Source: Gammaproteobacteria bacterium (GTDB lineage: Bacteria; Pseudomonadota; Gammaproteobacteria; UBA6429; Thiohalophilaceae). Taken from it: a DNA stretch of 32,506 nucleotides. A program made the translations under genes and the position numbers. The DNA lies in the NCBI GenBank assembly GCA_015491815.1, contig WFVC01000131.1, forward strand, positions 1 to 32,506. Direction: 5' to 3'. This document shows, piece after piece, positions 15,969 to 24,669 of this stretch; within the stretch, counting starts at the first letter, position 1; every line of letters begins with the position of its first letter. Below the pieces are notes generated by a model, which was not told where the DNA came from, made no database searches, and saw only the letters and a program-made list of their open reading frames with translations.

Positions 15969-18218
15969 ATGCACAAGACCCGGCATCATATCTTTCGCAT
16001 CTCCCCCTTCGAACTCTTATTCAGTTTTTTGCTCCTAATGCTCATCACCGGGTTTGCGATTTACGCTTATAACACCTGGAATCACATCCACGAAACGAAC
16101 AAAGCCAAATTGCAATTTATGAATCGCTTGCTGATTCAGACTAATCGTGAAATTTTTATTCATCACGAATCTATGTTGCACCTGCTTGGTGAACGCCTGC
16201 AGGAAGTTGGAGCCATTGATGCGCCGGAAAGGGGGCGTAAGCTGATTGAACAAATGCTGCGCCTGAATCCCAGCATGGCTGGTTTTGGCCTGGTGCGCAC
16301 CAATGGCCAAATGGTGTTGATATCCAATGTCCCCCCCGGGGTTCCCCTGCCTAATCTGTTGCATAATCCCCATGCGGACAACAGTTTTGGGCTGGCGTTA
16401 AAAAATGAGGGCATGGTGACCGGGCGTACTTATTACCAGCCACTGGTAAACAGCTGGATAGTGCCATTGCGCATCGCCATTCGCGACGCGAATAACAAGG
16501 TCTCAATGGTCATGGCCAGCGGACTGGATATGGATTCACCGTCCACCACCTGGAATGTACTGAAACCCGAACCCGGCACGACATTACGTATTTTACGCGA
16601 AGATGGCTACTGGCAATATATGACGCCACTGGCTGAAAAAGACAGAGAAGCCGTTTATAACCGACCGGCTAATGCCGGCGATGTGCGCCTGATTAAGCGT
16701 TGGCGTCAGAAAAACGGACAAAGCGCCTTTTATATTAATGACAGCTTGGCGGTTAGCTCATGGTTGCCACGCTGGAACATTTACACGCTGGTTACTCGGG
16801 ACTCCCAGGCCATCGCAGCCGAATACCGAAAAGCCATGATCCTGCCGATGATGATCTTTCTTGTTATCACCGCCAGCGGCTATGCCTTCTACCGTATTTC
16901 CGCGCGTCAACAGCGCGACTATGAATCTAAATTAATTCATCAGGCTCAGTATGATGATCTTACCGATCTGCCTAATCGCCTGCTGGTAATGGATCGTTTA
17001 AATCAGGCCATGGATATCGCCCGACGCAAAAAAGATAAAATTGCTCTGGCTTTTATTGATCTTGATATGTTCAAACGCATCAATGACAGCTTTGGCCATA
17101 TTACCGGCGATGAATTACTGCGCCAGTTTGCCCAACGTTTAAGTAAAATTCTGCGAGCGGGCGATACCGTTTCCCGCCTCGGTGGCGATGAATTTCTGAT
17201 ATTACTGCCCGGCACCCACGATGCCGCAAGCATTGAGCCTGTTATCAGAAAAATATTTCAGCTGTCTCAACAACCTTTTGTCATTGACAACCGTGAAATT
17301 TACACCACCTGCAGCATTGGACTATCCCTTTATCCCAATGACGGCAAAACCCCGCTTGATTTACTCAAAGCTGCGGATACTGCGTTATACAAGGCCAAAG
17401 ACAAAGGACGCAACACCCATTGTTTTTATTCCGAAGAAATGAATCAGGAAGCCCATCGGCGCATGCAACTGGAATCTTTTTTACGCCATGCACTGGAAAA
17501 AGATGAACTCTATCTTCTCTATCAACCACAGATAGATCTTAAATCCGGCCACTGTTGTGGTTGCGAAGCACTGTTGCGTTGGAACAACCCTGAACTTGGC
17601 GAAATTACTCCGCTGGAGTTTATCCCCATTGCCGAAGAAATTGGTTTAATCAATAAAATCGGCCAATTCGTACTCGAACAGGCCTGTCAGGATTTACATC
17701 AATTAAAAACTCAGTGGAGAAAAACATTCCGCATGGCGGTGAATATTTCCTCCTGGCAGATACGTTCTCCCGGACTTGCCGAATTTATAAAAAAACTTTT
17801 GCTTGATTATGACTTATCCAGTCAGGCGCTGGAACTGGAAATCACGGAAAACAGCATTGTCGAGCATGGTGAACATCTCGACGCCCTGCGCGCCCTGGGT
17901 CTTTATATTGCTATCGATGACTTCGGCACCGGTTTCAGTTCACTCAGTTATTTACAACGCTTTCCCATTACCACTCTGAAAATTGACCGCTATTTTATCA
18001 AAAATATCGCCCGCTCCGCCGCAGAAGGAAAACTGGTCAGGGGGATTATTAATCTGGGACAAAGTCTGGAATTAGAAACTATTGCCGAAGGCATCGAGAC
18101 TGAAGATCAGCTCAACTATCTTCGACAAACCGGCTGCCAGATCGGTCAGGGATTTTATTTTAGCCGCCCAATCCCATTTAAGGACTTACTCTCACAGATG
18201 CAAACGACCTATGCCTGA
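15969..18218 (+). CDS. Membrane sensor with GGDEF and EAL domains
   Basis: A 749-residue cyclic-di-GMP signalling protein. A helix at about residues 14-33 and another at about 288-308 enclose a periplasmic domain of about 250 residues that looks Cache-like. The diguanylate cyclase domain carries SRLGGDEF (about 402-409) and an inhibitory I-site RAGD five residues before GGDEF. The phosphodiesterase domain carries CEALLRW, NISSWQ, EITENS, DDFGTGFSS, LKIDR and AEGIE, all the usual metal and catalytic residues. Both halves thus look active, and the net direction cannot be told from sequence. It is a lone gene. The link to the PEP-CTERM exopolysaccharide system further on is only a guess. Confidence 0.95.
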   Translation: MHKTRHHIFRISPFELLFSFLLLMLITGFAIYAYNTWNHIHETNKAKLQFMNRLLIQTNREIFIHHESMLHLLGERLQEVGAIDAPERGRKLIEQMLRLNPSMAGFGLVRTNGQMVLISNVPPGVPLPNLLHNPHADNSFGLALKNEGMVTGRTYYQPLVNSWIVPLRIAIRDANNKVSMVMASGLDMDSPSTTWNVLKPEPGTTLRILREDGYWQYMTPLAEKDREAVYNRPANAGDVRLIKRWRQKNGQSAFYINDSLAVSSWLPRWNIYTLVTRDSQAIAAEYRKAMILPMMIFLVITASGYAFYRISARQQRDYESKLIHQAQYDDLTDLPNRLLVMDRLNQAMDIARRKKDKIALAFIDLDMFKRINDSFGHITGDELLRQFAQRLSKILRAGDTVSRLGGDEFLILLPGTHDAASIEPVIRKIFQLSQQPFVIDNREIYTTCSIGLSLYPNDGKTPLDLLKAADTALYKAKDKGRNTHCFYSEEMNQEAHRRMQLESFLRHALEKDELYLLYQPQIDLKSGHCCGCEALLRWNNPELGEITPLEFIPIAEEIGLINKIGQFVLEQACQDLHQLKTQWRKTFRMAVNISSWQIRSPGLAEFIKKLLLDYDLSSQALELEITENSIVEHGEHLDALRALGLYIAIDDFGTGFSSLSYLQRFPITTLKIDRYFIKNIARSAAEGKLVRGIINLGQSLELETIAEGIETEDQLNYLRQTGCQIGQGFYFSRPIPFKDLLSQMQTTYA

Positions 18219-18246
18219 ATCCACAAAATAGCCTTGTGTTGTATCT

Positions 18247-18274
18247 TTGATTAAAAGCCGTCCCGCGTTACACT
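18247..18274 (+). promoter_or_regulatory. Candidate promoter giving a leaderless ttcA-like mRNA
   Basis: TTGATT (18247-18252), a 16-base spacer and TACACT (18269-18274) would start transcription near 18281, one base before ATG 18282. No ribosome site precedes that ATG. Confidence 0.35.
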
Positions 18275-18281
18275 GCTCATC

Positions 18282-19031
18282 ATGCTCAAATCCACCACCG
18301 AATTAGTCCCTGTGCCCAAGGCGCTGATGCGCCCCATCGGTCGCGCCATTGCCGATCATGAGATGATCCGCGAAGGTGATCGGATCGTGCTTGGACTCTC
18401 CGGCGGCAAGGATTCACTTACCCTGCTTCATGCTCTGCGCCGCCTGCAGCGTCACGCGCCGATTCGCTTCGAGCTGGCTGCGCTCACCGTCGATCCGCAA
18501 ATAGAAGGTTTTAATCCCGAACACCTGAAAACCTATCTGGCTGATCTCGGCGTCCCTTATTTTTATGAATCTCAGCCCATCGCGGAACAGGCTGAAAGCC
18601 AGTTAAAAAATGACTCCTTCTGTTCTTTTTGTTCAAGAATGAAACGCGGCATTATGTACCGCAGCCTGCGCCGTGAAGGTTATAATGTACTGGCGCTAGG
18701 ACAACATCTGGATGATCTGGCCGAAAGTTTTCTGATGTCGGCTTTTCGCGGCGGCCAGTTACGCACCATGAAAGCCCATTATCAAAACCGCGATGGTGAC
18801 ATTCGCATTATCCGGCCCATGATCTATGTGCGTGAACGCCAGACCCGCGCTTTTGCCGAGGAGGTGCAGTTGCCGATTATTCCTGACAGTTGCCCGGCCT
18901 GTTTCGGCATGCCCACCGAACGCGAGCACATAAAGCAGTTGCTTGCATCAGAAGAGCAACACAATAAAACTTTATTCAAAAGTCTGCTTACCGCGATGAC
19001 GCCCTTACTGTCAAAAACAGATGCCGAATAA
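18282..19031 (+). CDS. TtcA-family tRNA thiolase (PP-loop ATPase)
   Basis: A 249-residue PP-loop ATP pyrophosphatase. SGGKDS (about residues 40-45) is the PP-loop, and CSFCSRMKRG (about 111-120) and SCPACF (about 202-207) hold the Cys that bind a [4Fe-4S] cluster in TtcA, which makes 2-thiocytidine at tRNA position 32. The protein is some 60 residues shorter than E. coli TtcA and has CPACF instead of the usual second Cys motif, so it may be a TtcA-like paralogue with another target. Its TAA directly abuts the ATG of the acyltransferase gene, so the two are translationally coupled. Confidence 0.85.
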   Translation: MLKSTTELVPVPKALMRPIGRAIADHEMIREGDRIVLGLSGGKDSLTLLHALRRLQRHAPIRFELAALTVDPQIEGFNPEHLKTYLADLGVPYFYESQPIAEQAESQLKNDSFCSFCSRMKRGIMYRSLRREGYNVLALGQHLDDLAESFLMSAFRGGQLRTMKAHYQNRDGDIRIIRPMIYVRERQTRAFAEEVQLPIIPDSCPACFGMPTEREHIKQLLASEEQHNKTLFKSLLTAMTPLLSKTDAE

Positions 19032-19898
19032 ATGATTCTGGCTGTAATAAAAATCATGGCGCGCCTGCCGCTACCGTTAATTCATTTTATCGCCTGGCCG
19101 CTGGGTATGCTGCTTGTTCTTATCCCAAACAAACAGCGTCATTGCGCACGCATCAATGTCCGTATTTGCCTGCCGCAATACAGCTTCTGGCGGCGACAAT
19201 ATATCTGGATGCGCAGTTTGATTGAAATTGTAAAAACTTTTCTGGAAACGCCACGCCTGTGGATGTCGGATCCGGACAGCGTATTACAACTGGTGCGCAA
19301 AGTTGATGGACTGGATGCAATAGAGCAGGCGATAAAAATGGGCAAGGGAGTAATTCTTATCGCTCCGCATCTGGGAAACTGGGAGATGATCGGGCTGTTT
19401 TTAACCCCTCAACTGCCTATGGTAATGATGTATCGGCCACAAAAAAATAAAGAACTCGACGATATTATTCGCAACGGGCGCAGACGTTTTGGTGGTGAAT
19501 TAGTCCCCTCAACGCGTAAGGGGCTGGCCATACTACTCAAAAGCCTGCACGAAAATAAAACCATCGGTATTCTGCCGGATCAAAATCCCGGCGCCGGTAC
19601 AGGCGTTTTCGTTCCCTTTTTCGGCATCCCTGCCAACACGCCTGTTTTCGCCACCCGCCTCGCCAGCCGTACAGGCGCAGCCGCTTTCATCGTTACCGCC
19701 GAACGCCTGCGCTTTGGCCAAGGCTATCACCTGAAGATCTCTCCGACCAGTGAATGTCTCTATGATCAAGATGTGGAAATCGGCGCGGCCTGCATGAACC
19801 GCGATATGGAAAAAATCATTCTGCAACGACCTGAGCAATACTGGTGGGGCTATAACCGTTTTCGCCATCGACCTGAAGGTGAGGCTGATATTTATTGA
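19032..19898 (+). CDS. LpxL/HtrB-type lauroyl/lipid A acyltransferase
   Basis: A 288-residue member of the lysophospholipid acyltransferase family that adds the late acyl chains of lipid A. An N-terminal hydrophobic segment (about 5-35) tethers it to the inner membrane. The HxxxxE catalytic motif is HLGNWE, followed by YRPQKNKELD and GILPDQNPG, which are typical of the family. ATG 19032 follows the previous stop with no spacer. It ends at a hairpin that also serves xthA from the other side. Which acyl chain it adds cannot be read from sequence. Confidence 0.9.
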   Translation: MILAVIKIMARLPLPLIHFIAWPLGMLLVLIPNKQRHCARINVRICLPQYSFWRRQYIWMRSLIEIVKTFLETPRLWMSDPDSVLQLVRKVDGLDAIEQAIKMGKGVILIAPHLGNWEMIGLFLTPQLPMVMMYRPQKNKELDDIIRNGRRRFGGELVPSTRKGLAILLKSLHENKTIGILPDQNPGAGTGVFVPFFGIPANTPVFATRLASRTGAAAFIVTAERLRFGQGYHLKISPTSECLYDQDVEIGAACMNRDMEKIILQRPEQYWWGYNRFRHRPEGEADIY

Positions 19899-19915
19899 GC
19901 CCCCCTGGCGGGGCT
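19898..19915. terminator. Short GC hairpin between convergent genes
   Basis: AGCCCCCCTGGCGGGGCT folds into a 6-7 base-pair stem at the meeting of the acyltransferase and xthA stop codons. It lacks a T run on either side. The overlap with the xthA stop shows how tightly the two genes meet. Confidence 0.5.
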
Positions 19916-20681
19916 ACAGATCATAATCAATAATTAACGGCGCATGGTCAGAAAACCATTTATCTTTATAAACAAAGGCCGCCTTCACTTTATCTTTCAG
20001 GCCCGGGGTAATGATCTGATAATCGATACGCCAACCGACATTGTTGGCGCGCGCATTACCGCGATTCGACCACCATGTATATTGCCCCGCCTCCTTGTTT
20101 ACTTCGCGGAAGGCATCGACAAACCCCACCTCATCGAATAGCACATCCAGCCAGGCGCGTTCTTCCGGCGTGCAACCGGAATTTTTCTGATTGCTTTTCC
20201 AGTTTTTAATATCGATTTCCTTGTGCACAATATTGAAATCACCACAGATGATAAATTCACGTCGCTGGCGACGCATGGCTTTAAGATCCTCAAGAAAGTC
20301 ATCCATAAATTTCAATTTATTCGCCTGACGTTCTTCACTGGACGAACCGGAAGGCAGGTACAGTGAGGCGATACTTAGTTTCCCCAGATCGATCTGGATA
20401 TAACGACCCTCGGTATCCGCATGTTCCCAGCCCAGCCCGGTGGTAATCGCATCGGGCTCCCGGCGGGAATAAATCGCCACGCCACTATAGCCCTTTTTCT
20501 CGGCATCGAAGTAATAACAATGATAACCCTCGGGATAAAACACGCGGTCTTCAAGTTGATGTTCCTGCGCCTTGGTTTCCTGAATGCAGACCACATCGGC
20601 ATTCTGTTCCTGCAACCAGTCGAAGAAACCTTTTTTAGCGGCGGCGCGAATGCCATTGACGTTGGCGGTAATAACTCGCAT
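19914..20681 (-). CDS. xthA: Exodeoxyribonuclease III
   Basis: A 255-residue exonuclease III/AP endonuclease that cuts at abasic sites and removes 3' blocks in base excision repair. Family motifs are complete: NVNGIRAA, CIQETKAQ with the metal Glu, YSGVAIYS, CGDFNIVHKEID, and the C-terminal SDHAPLI with the catalytic His. It is divergent from pyrE with 85 bases between the starts, where a TATCAT-like -10 is visible. Same size as other XthA/ExoA proteins. Confidence 0.97.
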   Translation of the reverse strand: MRVITANVNGIRAAAKKGFFDWLQEQNADVVCIQETKAQEHQLEDRVFYPEGYHCYYFDAEKKGYSGVAIYSRREPDAITTGLGWEHADTEGRYIQIDLGKLSIASLYLPSGSSSEERQANKLKFMDDFLEDLKAMRRQRREFIICGDFNIVHKEIDIKNWKSNQKNSGCTPEERAWLDVLFDEVGFVDAFREVNKEAGQYTWWSNRGNARANNVGWRIDYQIITPGLKDKVKAAFVYKDKWFSDHAPLIIDYDL

Positions 20682-20766
20682 GACTATTTTCCAGAATTTT
20701 TAAAAGGTGTATCATACCCGCAGAAAAACAATCCTGTCTCCCCAATCCTGAAAATACTGGCCCAGC

Positions 20767-21408
20767 ATGCATCAATATCAAAAAGAATTTATCGAATTTG
20801 CCCTGTCACTGAATGTTCTGCGCTTTGGTGAGTTCACCCTGAAATCTGGGCGCACCAGTCCTTATTTTTTCAATGCCGGCCTTTTCAATTCCGGCCGCTC
20901 ACTGGCGCGGCTGGGCCAGTTTTACGCCGAGGCCATTATCGCCAGCGAACTTGATTATGATGTCATGTTCGGTCCGGCCTACAAGGGCATTCCACTGGCG
21001 GCCATCACCACCGTCGCCCTGGCCGAACATCATGATCAGGATGTCGCCTACTGTTTCAACCGCAAGGAAGCCAAGGATCACGGCGAAGGCGGCAATATCG
21101 TCGGTGCGCCACTGGCCGGCAGGGTGCTGATCATTGACGATGTAATTACCGCCGGCACCGCCATTCGTGAATCCATGCAGATCATTGATCAGGCCGGCGC
21201 CACTCCCGCCGGTGTGATCATCGCTCTGGATCGACAGGAAAAAGGCACGGGGGAACTATCCGCGATTCAGGAAGTGGAACAGCAATACAATATTCCCGTA
21301 TTGAGCATCATCAAACTGGAACATCTGATCAGCTATCTAGAGGAAAAACCGGAAATGCAGGACAAGCTGGAAAACGTGCGCGCCTATCGTAAGCAGTATG
21401 GAGTTTGA
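20767..21408 (+). CDS. pyrE: Orotate phosphoribosyltransferase
   Basis: A 213-residue enzyme that joins orotate to phosphoribosyl pyrophosphate to make OMP in pyrimidine synthesis. The PRPP-binding loop [17 protein letters not shown] and the catalytic loop with [13 protein letters not shown] are clear, as is the N-terminal [14 protein letters not shown]. Length matches the E. coli enzyme (213). It is divergent from xthA, a frequent gammaproteobacterial neighbour. The gene is followed by a small GTATTAT/ATAATAC hairpin (21425-21441). Confidence 0.98.
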   Translation: MHQYQKEFIEFALSLNVLRFGEFTLKSGRTSPYFFNAGLFNSGRSLARLGQFYAEAIIASELDYDVMFGPAYKGIPLAAITTVALAEHHDQDVAYCFNRKEAKDHGEGGNIVGAPLAGRVLIIDDVITAGTAIRESMQIIDQAGATPAGVIIALDRQEKGTGELSAIQEVEQQYNIPVLSIIKLEHLISYLEEKPEMQDKLENVRAYRKQYGV

Positions 21409-21521
21409 GCTCAGTCTTTCTCCAGTATTATGAAATAATACGCAGAGAAAATTATTTTTACCTGTTGCACAGCTTCTGAATAAACGAAGTTCTATCTACG
21501 CTTATGACTATAGAAACATTC

Positions 21522-21556
21522 ATTAAAAACGCTGCGTCTTTGCGCCTCTGCGATTA
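21522..21556. repeat. CGCAGAG-family repeat fragment
   Basis: The run GCTGCGTCTTTGCGCCTCTG (21531-21550), followed by CGATTAAT, belongs to the same dispersed family as the elements at 24582 and 31611. It lies in the 164-base gap between the convergent pyrE and TauE/SafE genes; nothing else is seen there apart from an AT-rich hairpin. Confidence 0.6.
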
Positions 21557-21572
21557 ATAGCCGCCCTCATTG

Positions 21573-22322
21573 TCACCCGATAATCAGCTTCAGCCCCACC
21601 AGCATCGTCACCCATTCGAATACCCGCTTGATTAGCCGGTTGCCTTTAATTATAGAAAGGTGCGCGCCCAGATAGCCGCCCAGCGCTGAGGCCAGTAATA
21701 ATACCGGCACCCAGTCCCAGCGAATTGCGCCCTGTAAGCCCAGCGTCAACGCGCCGCTGCCATTCCAGAACAGACCGACCAGAATCAGCGTGTGGGCAAC
21801 AGCGCGTTTATAATCCAGCCCGAACCAGCGCACCAGCCACAAGGTGACAAACAGACCGGTGCCCGAAGTCAGGGATCCATTGAGTACGCCGATACAGAAT
21901 AATACGCCGCCGCCGATAATACTACCGCGCAAATCGCGGTTAACCGGCTGATAGTCCTGCCCCAATCCCTTGTTGAACCACGAATAAACCCCCAGTCCCA
22001 GCGTCAGTACGCCGAGAGCCAGTTGCGCCGGTCTGTCCGGCACCTGCAAAATAACACCGGCGCCGAGCACCACGCCCGGAACTCCCGTTGCCAATAGCAG
22101 CAAAACGAAGCGCCTTTCGAGTGTTCCTTCACGAAAATGGCGCAGGGAAGCGCCGATGCCCAATGCAACACTTGCCAGCTTATGGGTGGCAAGTGCTACA
22201 CTAAAGGGCAGACCCAGGAAAATCAGCGCCGGCAACTGTAACAGGCCCGCGCCACCACCGGCAAAAGCGGAAAAGGCGTTCGCCACCAGAGAGACCACAA
22301 AAAGTATCAAGTATTCAAACAT
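21573..22322 (-). CDS. TauE/SafE-family permease (sulfite/organosulfonate exporter type)
   Basis: A 249-residue membrane protein of the TSUP family with about eight helices in two repeats. The first repeat has AFAGGGAGLLQLPALIFLG and THKLAS, the second LNGSLTSGTGLFVTLWLVRWFGLDYKRAVAHTL. Family members export sulfite, sulfonates or other small anions. The substrate cannot be told, but such carriers are common in sulfur oxidisers. It is divergent from the coiled-coil protein gene, with 70 bases between the starts. Confidence 0.93.
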   Translation of the reverse strand: MFEYLILFVVSLVANAFSAFAGGGAGLLQLPALIFLGLPFSVALATHKLASVALGIGASLRHFREGTLERRFVLLLLATGVPGVVLGAGVILQVPDRPAQLALGVLTLGLGVYSWFNKGLGQDYQPVNRDLRGSIIGGGVLFCIGVLNGSLTSGTGLFVTLWLVRWFGLDYKRAVAHTLILVGLFWNGSGALTLGLQGAIRWDWVPVLLLASALGGYLGAHLSIIKGNRLIKRVFEWVTMLVGLKLIIG

Positions 22323-22392
22323 CGTATCATTTTAAACTATTTATCCCACTACCGTTTTGCCAGCTAACTTCAAACATTTACCACAAAGAAAT

Positions 22393-23037
22393 ATGATCAA
22401 AAAAACACGTTCGACATCTACCCAAATTACAATTCTCATCTGCCTGATTCTCGCCAGCATCAATCTCAGCGCGCGGGAAATCAAGTGCTGGCGAAATCAT
22501 GAAAATATACAGGAATGTGGCAGCTCGGTTCCGCCTGAATTTTCTCAGCAACGTATCGAGGTTATCAATGAACGTGGCGTTGTAATTAAAGTTCTGCCTG
22601 CTGCAAAAACAAAGGAAGAACTGCTTGAAATAAAGCGTCAACAAAAAATAGAACGAGAGAGACAGCAACGCATAACCGAGCAGAAACGCAAGGACATGAT
22701 TCTGCTACAAACCTATACCACCGAACGTGATCTTAAGATCAGCCATGAAGATAAAATGGCGGCAATAAAAAGCATTATTGACATCACCAACAGCAATACC
22801 CGCAGTCTGCAGAAAAATCTGGCCAAACTTCAGAAGCGCGCGGCGGATTATGAGCGCAGCGGCCAGACCATGCCTGAAATTCTCGCCGCTGATATGGAAA
22901 ATCTGATGCGCCAGATAAAGGACAATGATGAGTTTATTGCCAAAAAACAGCAGGCGCTGATTCAGTTAAGCAAGCAATTTGACGCCGATTTAGAACGTTA
23001 TCGGCTATTGAAACAGGGTAAGGTGAAATACGAATAA
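22393..23037 (+). CDS. Secreted coiled-coil protein, DUF4124-like N-terminus
   Basis: A 214-residue protein of unknown function. A signal peptide of about 25 residues (KKTRSTSTQ, then ILICLILASINLSA) precedes a short domain with two Cys (KCWRNHENIQECG) that recalls the DUF4124 fold. From about residue 70 to the end it is rich in Lys, Glu, Gln and Arg with heptads (RQQKIERERQQRITEQKRK), a long coiled coil. ATG 22393 is preferred over an in-frame TTG at 22357 because it puts the positive charges directly at the start of the signal peptide. Likely periplasmic. It ends 10 bases before the convergent slmA gene. Confidence 0.8.
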   Translation: MIKKTRSTSTQITILICLILASINLSAREIKCWRNHENIQECGSSVPPEFSQQRIEVINERGVVIKVLPAAKTKEELLEIKRQQKIERERQQRITEQKRKDMILLQTYTTERDLKISHEDKMAAIKSIIDITNSNTRSLQKNLAKLQKRAADYERSGQTMPEILAADMENLMRQIKDNDEFIAKKQQALIQLSKQFDADLERYRLLKQGKVKYE

Positions 23038-23047
23038 GAATGGATCA

Positions 23048-23647
23048 CTAAACAATCAGCAACTGCTGTAACTGCGGCCACTGACTGTCCCACATTTCCA
23101 CCGGCGAACGTTTAAACCCGCTGCGCACAAACTGGTGAATCCGACCCTCGGCCTGCGCCATCAGCAGGTTGGCCATCGGCCCCACCGGCACCGATGCGCT
23201 CAACTCACCGTTCATTTCGCCCTCCCGCAGAACCTGTTTCAACTGGGTTTCCAGACGTTCATAAAACTGGTTCATGCGCAGACGCAGACGTTCGGTTTCC
23301 CCGACCAGCGCATCGCCGGCGAGCAGGCGGCTGATGCCGGCATTGCGCGCCGAGAAGCCCAAAATAATCGTCAATATTTTTTCACAACGCGCCTGCATCC
23401 CCGATTCTTCCTGCAGGATACGATTGACCAGCCCGAAAACGGACTCTTCAATAAAATCAATCAGGCCCTCAAACATCCGCGCCTTGCTGGGAAAATGCCG
23501 GTACAACGCCGCCTCGGAGACACCAACTGCGCGCGCCAGTCCTGCCGTGGTAATGCGCTGACCGGGACTTTTTTCCAGCTCTGCCGCCAACGCCTCCAGG
23601 ATCTGCTGACGGCGTGAGGGTTTGTCTGTTTTATTTTCCTGAGTCAT
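23048..23647 (-). CDS. slmA: Nucleoid occlusion factor SlmA (TetR family)
   Basis: A 199-residue TetR-type protein. In the family it binds chromosomal sites and blocks FtsZ ring assembly over unsegregated DNA. The helix-turn-helix ITTAGLARAVGVSEAALYRHFPSKARMF is nearly that of E. coli SlmA, and the body (ILGFSARNAGISRLLAGDALV, LRMNQFYERLETQLKQVLRE, FVRSGFKRSP) matches along the whole length. It lies 7 bases after argB, the last gene of the coaBC-dut-algC-argB run, in place of the E. coli position between pyrE and dut. Confidence 0.95.
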   Translation of the reverse strand: MTQENKTDKPSRRQQILEALAAELEKSPGQRITTAGLARAVGVSEAALYRHFPSKARMFEGLIDFIEESVFGLVNRILQEESGMQARCEKILTIILGFSARNAGISRLLAGDALVGETERLRLRMNQFYERLETQLKQVLREGEMNGELSASVPVGPMANLLMAQAEGRIHQFVRSGFKRSPVEMWDSQWPQLQQLLIV

Positions 23648-23654
23648 ATATTTA

Positions 23655-24560
<906 letters not shown>

Positions 24561-24581
24561 TTATTTTTCGGTTACATCTTA

Positions 24582-24652
24582 AACGCAAAGACGCAAAGAC
24601 GCAGAGAACGCAAAGCTTTTTGTTTTTTCTTAGCGCCTCTGCATTAATCATT
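24582..24652. repeat. CGCAAAG/CGCAGAG-family repeat
   Basis: A direct tandem of AACGCAAAG and ACGCAGAG units (24582-24615) is followed by TTAGCGCCTCTGCATTAATC (24630-24649), a partial inverted copy. Non-coding, between algC and argB. The sequence is related to the elements at 21522 and 31611. Confidence 0.6.
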
Positions 24653-24669
24653 TATTCATATAGGAAACA

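Noticed and set aside
24582-24652. CRISPR array
   Set aside because: The repeated CGCAAAG/CGCAGAG units are adjacent without spacers and belong to a dispersed palindromic family.
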